This document shows positions 56,215-64,000 of a DNA stretch of 64,000 nt, piece after piece. The position numbers and the translations under genes are program-made. How positions within the stretch are numbered: the stretch's first letter is position 1; each line of letters starts with the position of its first letter. Source of the DNA: Rapana venosa (Eukaryota > Mollusca > Gastropoda > Neogastropoda > Muricidae); NCBI GenBank assembly GCA_028751875.1, contig CM054138.1:41670209-41734208 (forward strand), read 5' to 3'. A model generated the notes under the pieces. It saw only the letters and a program-made list of their open reading frames with translations, was not told the origin of the DNA and searched no databases.

Positions 56215-57190
56215 CCTTTTTTCCCCTCTGGTTTGTTTATTTTTGGTTGGTTATTGTTGTTGTTGTTAACTATCCTTTAGTCACGGCATTGCCCCCCCCC
56301 CTCCTTTTTAAAAAAAAATCATCCCTTAGTGGATTGTTTACATTTTTGGACAGATTTTCTGGTGTTGAGAGACTTTTGGAGTGAATCAGACAACTGAAAT
56401 CTGAGAGGAGATTGACTGAGAGAGGAACGGCGTTATGTCTCAAAGGGGTTTGTTGTCCTAAAGTGGACAGGCTCAGAGGAGATGGCTACTTCTCTCCCTG
56501 GTCTGGAAACTTCCTGTGAGACCTTACCTTCCCTTCTCCTTTCCTTCACCTTCACCAGGTGGGCTGCCAATGCACAGGCTGCAAACCACAAGACAAACGA
56601 TTCGAAATCTGACAATTCCTATTGTTCTTTATGAGCGTGGGAATGGGGTAAAACAAACAGATTTTCTTGGGGAAAGTTAGGGAATGCTCGTTTTTCGTTT
56701 ACAGTCTGCGCTGAGTTTTTATCAAATGCAACTTATTGTTTTTGCCAATATTTTCAGTCGTGTTTTCATATGTGTTAATAGAAAATGACGTGCAAAACAG
56801 TTCAAAGATAATGTTTGGACCAGGTTCGTGGGGTTGAAGGCCCTAATCCAGTTTAGCCACAAGCAAACATTTTTAAGGACGCCATTACATGGTCCATGAG
56901 GAGGGGGGGTTCCAGTGAGGTGATGCTCTAACTTGTGTGTGTCGTGGGTGGGAACGGATGACAAAATTTACAAAACGGCATGCCACTGAAGGGGAAAAAA
57001 AAGAAAAATACGCGAGTGCTTATTCCATTAATCTCGAAATAAAAGAAAGAAAGAAGCAAACAAAAAAGAATATCACTGCGTAAAAAGGATATTGGATATT
57101 TTCTCTAATTCTTCGAGTTTTTTTTTTTAACACCCCCCTCCCTTCCCCCCAAAAATCTGATATACCTGACAAATTTTACTTACAGACTGT
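56215..57190. other. intergenic with an S1 tail fragment
   Basis: Unique sequence to about 56940, then an S1 tail (acggatgacaaaatttacaa to aaataaaagaaagaaag; 56950-57060) and a C-rich run. Confidence 0.45.
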
Positions 57191-57204
57191 TCAAATATAT
57201 TCCC

Positions 57205-58012
57205 CCCCTTGACACAATTCTGATTTGTTTTCACTGCCTTGACACAATCCTGATTTGTTTTCACTGCCTTGACACAATCCTGATTTGTTTACACTGCCTT
57301 GACACAATCCTGATTTGTTTACACTGCCTTGACACAATCCTGATTTGTTTTACACTGCCTTGACACAATCCTGATTTGTTTTCACTGCCTTGACACAATC
57401 CTGATTTGTTTTCACTGCCTTGACACAATCCTGATTTATTTGTTTTCACTGCCTTGACACAATCCTGATTTATTTGTTTTCACTGCCTTGACACAATCCT
57501 GATTTGTTTTCACTGCCTTGACACAATCCTGATTTGTTTTCACTGCCTTGACACGGTCCTGATTTGTTTTCACTGCCTTGACACAATCCTGATTTGTTTT
57601 CACTGCCTTGACACGGTCCTGATTTGTTTTCACTGCCTTGACACGGTCCTGATTTGTTTTCACTGCCTTGACACAATCCTGATTTGTTTTCACTGCCTTG
57701 ACACGATCCTGATTTGTTTTCACTGCCTTGACACGGTCCTGATTTGTTTTCACTGCCTTGACACGGTCCTGATTTGTTTTCACTGCCTTGACACAATCCT
57801 GATTTGTTTTCACTGCCTTGACACGGTCCTGATTTGTTTTCACTGCCTTGTCACGTTCTGATTTGTTTACACTGCCTTGACACAATCCTGATTTGTTTTC
57901 ACTGCCTTGACACAATCCTGATTTGTTTACACTGCCTTGACACAATCCTGATTTGTTTTCACTGCCTTGACACAATCCTGATTTGTTTTCACTGCCTTGT
58001 CACGTTCTGACT
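57205..58012 (+). repeat. 30-bp minisatellite, about 27 copies
   Basis: The unit is cactgccttgacacaatcct followed by gatttgtttt. Subtypes carry acaatcct, acggtcct or acgatcct; two units have an extra tttattt, and a shortened tcacgttct variant occurs at 57850 and at the end. On the minus strand it encodes a decapeptide QDCVKAVKTN repeat with no start context or flanking gene signal. Confidence 0.95.
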
Positions 58013-58074
58013 CCACTCCACTGAATGCCCTTTGAATAAGACTATGAATCAGGTCGCGGGTGTGTGTAAGGTCA

Positions 58075-58200
58075 GTGTGTGTGTGTGTGTGTGTGTGTGT
58101 CTGTGTGTGTGTTTCTTTTATTTCGAGAATAATAGAAAGTGTGTGTGCGCGTGTATGTGTAGTGTGTGTGTGTGTGTGTGTGTGGGCGCCCGCGCACAGG
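58075..58200 (+). repeat. GT microsatellite with S1 relics
   Basis: (GT)n 58076-58112 and 58138-58182 around tttcttttatttcgagaata, an S1-tail relic. Confidence 0.7.
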
Positions 58201-58545
58201 GGTGCAGCATGCCTGAGTAGCCTAAGCATGTTCTTATTGCTTGCATTGCATAGGCCTGTAGACGGTTTGTTCGTTTTTTTGTGCACGAACAAAAGTGTTG
58301 CTACAGCGCCAGCTTACTGCTCAGATAGTCATCTCTACTTCCTGCCGGTCACAGGGTGTGAAAGAAAGGGTTCACAGGGTGTGTGGTGAAATGCCCTGAT
58401 CTCACCCAACCCATCTTTTGTGGCATTAAGGAAGCGCCATTGATCTCCAGGGTAGTCCCATGCAGGGATCATCATTTTCTTCCCGTCCAGCAACACTCCC
58501 ACCGAATGCCTTGGGGCGGTTTTACACATTCAGCCTGGGATTCCC

Positions 58546-58605
58546 CGTCATGATAGGCTAGGTCTACTAGGCTAGGTTAGGCTAGGCTAGGTTAGGCCTA
58601 TCGAC
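58546..58605 (+). repeat. TAGGCTAGGT short tandem repeat
   Basis: Alternating ggctaggtta and ggctaggcta over about 55 bases. It is too short and irregular to be telomeric. Confidence 0.7.
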
Positions 58606-58899
58606 TCTTGTCTTTCCGAGACTCTTCTGTATCAGTCAGTCATCAGTTGTTGCTTTTTCAGAATTTGCATTTTTCAAAAAATACTTTAGCTGAGGGTGCG
58701 CTGGGTTTTTTCCCCTGCATTGTTTAATCTCCATATTCATTCCTCACAAACAAACATTTGCTACATTAATGGTGAGATTTTTAAAAAACCAAACAACTCC
58801 CCCACCCCACCCCCTCAAACCAACCAAACAAACAACACCCCCCCCAAAAAAAAAAAAAAGAAAAAAAAAAAGTGAATTTCATGGTTCTATCAGCATAGT

Positions 58900-60650
58900 T
58901 TGAGTAAAGGTTAGAGTGATGATGAAGAAGAAACAGTCGGCAACGAAAACAGAATGGCTATGATTTAGTCTTCTGAAGTTGGAGTATGGCTACCTATATG
59001 ACAAGGTATTTGAAAACAGCAATACACGCAAAACTTCAGCGGCAAAATCGAATTATTTTATTTCGACTTCTCATCCAGTGTGTACTTAAAATCTGACAGT
59101 GATTCCCAGGCGAGATGAGCAAGTCAAGATTGCACATTCTGGGTACCCCCCCCCCCCCCAAAGTTCAGGGCAAATCGAATATTAATCACTCACAACAACT
59201 TAAAACAGCTAGGATCCTAGGCGGATGCAATTCCCAAGATTGACATTCGGATCCTGCCCTTTCAATCGCCCACGATCTCCTAATCTCACGTGCAATCACA
59301 AGTGCAGGAGGCATAAGAAAAAGGTTAACAACACTCAGTCATACTGTATATTAAAGACAAATTCACCAAGACTGACACAATCACGTGTGATTATATATCG
59401 CAAATCGCATTATTCACATGTGAAATAATATGCAACCACAAATGGCAAGGGATAATGGCAATTATAGGCTTAAATACTGTGATGTTCAAGGTAATTGTTT
59501 TAATAAGTAGATATTTAGTTCCATTGTTTTTTATTTTTCTATTTCATGTGTTATTGATCATGAGAGTTACATTGGACTAAAATAATTACAATTGAATTTA
59601 AAGTGCTTATTAGATTTGCATGTGCTTACGTCTAACCGTCAGGTTTTTTTTTCCCGAATGGTCTATTTTTTTTTTTTTGGTTGCGCAGATAGTTTGCTTG
59701 TTACCACCGGTCCTGATTATAGTCTGCAATGGAACTTTTGAATATCATCGCTCGACAGCTGACGTATTTCATACTCAATCCTGAAGGGAAGTTTTATGAG
59801 TGCGCAGATATTTTGACGAACGTTGCGCATGGACCTAATAAGGTCTCCTAATACTTTTGGAAGGAGTTCACTGATATTAACCCCCGCGAAACCCTGACAC
59901 CTCCCCCCTGACTGCTGATCCATGCCATGATGACAATAACGCTCAAACTTGCTATTTCATCCCCCTTGGTTGTAGTGGGAATAAGAAACAACCAGCAGAC
60001 TTTTTACGACCAGATACAAACTTTTAGTTCGAATCATAAATAGACCAGTACTCATTCACTCATCCCCGACATAGGAAAGTAGAGAAAAACCCAATACACA
60101 CCGACCAGCACAAAGAAGAGAGAGAGAAGAGAACGAGGAGGTCAAAGTACACAGACAGACTAGCGCAGGAAGGTCAACGATGATATGACGACGGGCAGAT
60201 AGGTCATGATGCATGATTGTGATAGTCTGTGCCCGCGTCGCAAGTGTCCTGGCTCAAGTGACTGGCAACAATATTGGCGATAATGTTTTCGTGCAAATGC
60301 TAGATAGATCTGTGCCGGCGTAAGCATGAACACCTACCTCAAGACTCGGGCTGAAAATGCATCTATTTTAATCAGTCCTTACCTGGCTTCCACTAGCAGC
60401 GCTTGTTGTGCCGTTAACTGACCCACACACTCACGTAAAATCTCTCACAATAGCCACGCAATGTCTTCGATGGCACCGCTAGCCACTCATTCGCGCTTAC
60501 AACCACAACACATGCCACACCTAAAATCCCTATCCGCTTCCAACAACTGCGTGCTAGTTGTCTCGTTTGTAACGTAGAAAATTTAACAAACCGCATTGCA
60601 ACACGGTCAAGCATGTAAAAAACCACGCGCAAATCAGTTTCTCTTGATAA
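58900..60650. other. low-repeat stretch with CpG-richer end
   Basis: The least repetitive part of the right arm. CpGs cluster at 60180-60620 (gacgacgggcag, cccgcgtcgcaag, gccggcgtaag). A tail-B relic lies at 58975-59040. A 68-codon minus-strand frame at 59717-59923 begins MDQQSGGRCQGFAGVNISEL. It has coding-like composition, but I do not recognise it. It could be the promoter and first exons of a minus-strand gene. Confidence 0.3.
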
Positions 60651-60714
60651 AAATTAATAAAAAAATTAAAAAACACAATCCCTCCCTAAAATAAAACACA
60701 ACAACTGGGTGCTG

Positions 60715-60985
60715 TTTTCCCCCGCCGCCTCCCATTGAAGACCCAGAAAACCAGTTCGATGTGCAACACCACGTATAGACAGTAAAAGAAACACGGCAAC
60801 AAAAAAGATTGTCACTGCAAAATTCTGTAAAAAGCCCCCAAAAAAGGAAATAAATAGCACACTGACAGAAAACCAAACCAAATAAAAAACTGGCGGCGCT
60901 GCTCTTGTGGCGACGCGCTCTCCCCAGGGAGAGCAGCCGGAATTTGACGCATAAAATTCCGCCGTGATATAAAGTGGTATACAAA
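60715..60985 (+). repeat. SINE S4 3' half
   Basis: ggcggcgctgctcttgtggc, ctctccccagggagagcagc and aatttgacgcataaaattcc match the end of 49836-50232. The 5' half is degraded. Confidence 0.65.
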
Positions 60986-60997
60986 AAATTAATACAA

Positions 60998-61385
60998 AAC
61001 ACACACATACACCACACACACACCACACACACCACCAACACACACACACACACACACACACAATACCCCCCCCCCCATCCCCACAACACACATACATTAC
61101 ATACACAATACACACTATTTACCCCCCCCCCCCCCCCCCCCCCAAATCCACACATACACACACACATTCGCCAAATAACTCCCAAAAAACCAATAATTTA
61201 CATGTCCAATGACACTATTGCTTCACACAACCACACAACACACACAACACACACACACACACACACACACACCACACACACCACACACCACCCCCACCCC
61301 CCACACACACACAACACACTCACACACACACACCCACACACCACACACACACACAACACATCTACCACACAAGCAACAGCCTATT

Positions 61386-61425
<40 letters not shown>

Positions 61426-61742
61426 CACGCACACAAAACATTCCACAAAAACCCCAAAACAGATGAATTTACGTTTTCAATGTACAGCCTATTGCTTCCA
61501 ACACACCACAACACACACAAAAGACACACACACACACACACACACACGACACAACACATACACACACAAGCACACACACCCACACTACACACACACACAC
61601 ACACTTGGCCAATAACTGCAAAAAACAGAATGAGTTAACGTGTCCAATGTACAGCCAAGTTTTTCCAAAACACACACACACACACACACCACACACACAC
61701 ACGCACACACACACACGCACACACATCACCACCACATACCGC

Positions 61743-61773
<31 letters not shown>

Positions 61774-61850
61774 ACACATTCGCCAAATAACTCGCAAAAA
61801 ACAGATGAATTTACGTGTCCAATGTACAGCCTATTTCTTCCAAAGCCAAG
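60998..61850 (+). repeat. CA-rich block with a four-times-repeated ~65-bp spacer
   Basis: CA runs alternate with copies of a spacer of the form cgccaaataactcgcaaaaa, acagatgaatttacgtgtcc, aatgtacagcctatt at about 61168-61225, 61455-61500, 61606-61672 and 61780-61845. A C run at 61122-61143 and another at 61742-61759 interrupt it. Confidence 0.8.
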
Positions 61851-62163
61851 ACAGAAGGGGGAAGCGTCTGAGGAGAAGAAAAGATGTCCAGAGGAAAAAA
61901 TGACCTGTTACCAGAGACACGCTTTCCGCATCTCTCGTTAATAACATCGGACACGTTGGGTTTCTGCAGGGTCCACTGCGACTAGGGGGCTAAAGGGGGC
62001 CGTTTTCCTGAGGCAGGAAGGCACAGGGTCATCAAGGAACCAAAGTCTTTGGGCAGCAAGCAGTTATTTGAAAAAAAAGTATGTTCTTTTAAGAAGGGAA
62101 ATTTGCTACAATGTTGAACAAATCAGCAAAAGTTTCTTGGGTTTGGGATTTTTTTTTTTATTT

Positions 62164-62165
<2 letters not shown>

Positions 62166-62194
<29 letters not shown>

Positions 62195-62229
62195 CAAATA
62201 CGTACATAGGCTATACGCGTTTCTCTCTG

Positions 62230-62306
<77 letters not shown>

Positions 62307-62310
62307 TTTC
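62166..62310 (+). repeat. GA/GT/GA microsatellites
   Basis: (GA)n 62167-62194, (GT)n 62230-62252, (GA)n 62252-62306. Confidence 0.95.
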
Positions 62311-62314
62311 ATCG

Positions 62315-62660
62315 CCTTTCACTTATTTGCCTCCTACTTCCCAGTTAAAAAACCAAAACCACCACCTCCAACAACCACCAATTGTTAGATTGCACACTTC
62401 CGTTTTAGTCGGGTAAAAGTTTTGAAAGTCACTAGGTCAAAAAGGAGAGTGATTTTACATGAAAGTAAACTGGCCGTGTTGCTGATTATTGTTAATGCAG
62501 ATTCTGACCCCCTCCCCCACACTCCCCCCCCCCCCCCCCCCCCCCCCCCCGAATCTCAGTATAGATAGCATCCCCACTTTCTAAAACTGAAGTTCTAGAA
62601 AATTCCCCATTTCTATTACTCCCTTTGTCTTCTCTGTCTCGCTCTGTTTCTCTATCTGTC

Positions 62661-62693
<33 letters not shown>

Positions 62694-63017
62694 TTCTCTC
62701 GATGTTAGGCAGAATTACATCCCTGTTAAATATAGTAGACAGCCTAATTTATTTAGACTCTGTTTACTCCTGGCATCAAGTCATCCTGAGGTTGTGCACA
62801 GCCTCACTTTATATTTGTGTAAAGCTTTCAGAATAAGAGAGATATTGTTATCCTAAGTCATAGTTTTGTAGCTGACTTTTTGTTATACAGTAACATTTTG
62901 TGGTTACTATTGCTTTTACCCCCACCAAAATACTAAGCAGTTCGGCAACCCCCTTCATGTATGGGCCAATGGCCTTTTGTGAATAAATCATTCAGTTCGA
63001 GTTGGAGTTGAGTTCGA

Positions 63018-63051
<34 letters not shown>

Positions 63052-63453
63052 GCCTACCCCAACCCCCCATTCCCCGGTCCCCCCCTCCCCCCGCTTTTAA
63101 CCGAACAAATCTATCTGGTCCTAGGAACTCTTTAATGAGCTCCTGGAATTGGGAATGTGTCGGCGGAGGTCAGCAGGGTTACAAGCACAGAAGACCAGGA
63201 ACTACACCTTCCACCCAAGAAGGAGAGGCAGAAGAAGAAGAAGTTTATACAGATGTCTTCTTTTAATAGAATCCTTATTTTGTTACCTCTGATAATTATA
63301 AGATGATCGATAGATTGATCGAACGAATGCTCAATCAATCGGTTGATTTACTCACTCATCATTCAATCAATCGATTAAAATTTTTTGTTCATGTCTACCT
63401 ACCCTGTCTGCCTGCCTCTCTGCATCCTCACAATGTGTCTGTCTCCTTTTCTT

Positions 63454-63484
<31 letters not shown>

Positions 63485-64000
63485 TTCTCTCTCGTCTTTG
63501 CAGCTTCTGGGAGTTCAAGATTATTTCCTCCTCTATTCATCTATCCCAATCTCTTTTACTTTCATATTCTTTTCTTCCTTACCATACCACTCCTCTCATG
63601 CGCGTGTGCGTGCGTGCGTGTGTATGCACACGTTTGTGCAGACAAGTGCATATTTTGTTCTTCGCGGTGGTTTTTTTCTGATATGAAATCAATAACAGCA
63701 AAGGTCAAGCACTTGTGAAGTCAAACAAAGTGCTAATTTCATCCAACTTTTAATTTCACTTCACCTTCAGGTCACACCATTATCCTCGATATAAAAGAAT
63801 AAATAAACACAGACACACACACACACGCGCGCGCGCGCACACACACACACACACACACGCACGTGCGTGCGTGCGCACACACACACACACAGAGTTTTTG
63901 ATAAACTCTCTAACATCCCCCACCCCCCTCTTCCTGTTTTACGTTTGTTGTGTCGCAAAGCAGTCGTAAAGTGGTTATTGTCGTAAAGTGGAAAGGCACA
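62315..64000. other. right end of window, no gene seen
   Basis: A C run (62523-62550), a repeat-D fragment (62565-62650; catccccactttctaaaact), a CT run (63018-63048), a GAAGAA run with repeat-like flank (63228-63243), tctg tetramers (63448-63478), an S1 tail end (63776-63805) and CA/CG-rich runs (63808-63890). Confidence 0.5.

Noticed and set aside
57436..57975. 179-residue decapeptide-repeat frame on the minus strand
   Set aside because: A 30-bp unit keeps any stop-free frame open; no flanking exon, promoter or family match.
58335..58529. 64-residue minus frame with VGVLLDGKKMMIPAWDYPGD
   Set aside because: Lies partly in a dispersed repeat shared with 55.9-56.2 kb; no splice signals or family match.
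58546..58605. Telomere-like TAGGTTAGGC repeat
   Set aside because: Irregular 10-base units over only ~55 bases; not a TTAGGG array.

Overview
This is nuclear DNA of an animal. Intron-split genes are embedded in short interspersed repeats, LINE 3' ends, long CA/GT and GA microsatellites and several minisatellites. The repeat style (tRNA-headed SINEs and AATAAT runs followed by a GCGCT-containing tail) suggests a mollusc, probably a gastropod. That placement is inference; no marker gene in the window proves it.

Three protein-coding genes can be supported. (1) Minus strand, about 1.8-8.06 kb: a RADX-like gene (RPA1-related single-stranded DNA-binding protein acting at replication forks). Six exons match the N-terminal half of the family; the 3' part is not resolved, and one exon carries an apparent 1-base insertion. 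(2) Minus strand, 17.6-21.8 kb, with a probable untranslated first exon near 25.0 kb: ZC2HC1C, encoding two C2HC zinc fingers after a long coiled coil. (3) Plus strand, 28.0-51.5 kb: MLH3, the meiotic and mismatch-repair MutL homologue. It has an N-terminal GHKL ATPase, a 5.7-kb giant exon coding for a greatly expanded disordered linker, and a C-terminal endonuclease region spread over about eleven small exons. ZC2HC1C and MLH3 stand head to head. As I recall, they are also divergent near-neighbours on human chromosome 14q24, with ACYP1 between them.

The most unusual structure lies in the MLH3 intron at 45.6-49.1 kb. It is almost filled by about 75 copies of a roughly 41-bp unit that is a copy of the next exon's own 3' splice site plus its first ~30 coding bases (reading GAIKFGDTLSM). 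The true exon start is simply the last unit. The array is UG-rich in the transcript and lies between a 280-base CA run at 45.1 kb and a 600-base CA-rich block at 50.4-51.0 kb, so two catalytic exons sit between complementary blocks. A second minisatellite (39.7-40.5 kb) resembles the splice acceptor of the DQHA-motif exon. A third (15-bp unit) repeats the stop-codon region of ZC2HC1C.

Layout: 1-8.1 kb RADX-like gene with repeats in its introns; 8.1-17.5 kb intergenic (5S-rRNA-derived SINE, LINE 3' ends, SINEs, microsatellites); 17.6-25.1 kb ZC2HC1C; 25.1-28.0 kb intergenic between the head-to-head pair; 28.0-51.5 kb MLH3; 51.5-64 kb no supported gene, but a 30-bp minisatellite (57.2-58.0 kb), SINE remnants, a CpG-richer low-repeat stretch (58.9-60.65 kb) and CA/GA/GT arrays. 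RADX and MLH3 both act in DNA replication, repair or recombination, but nothing here indicates co-regulation.
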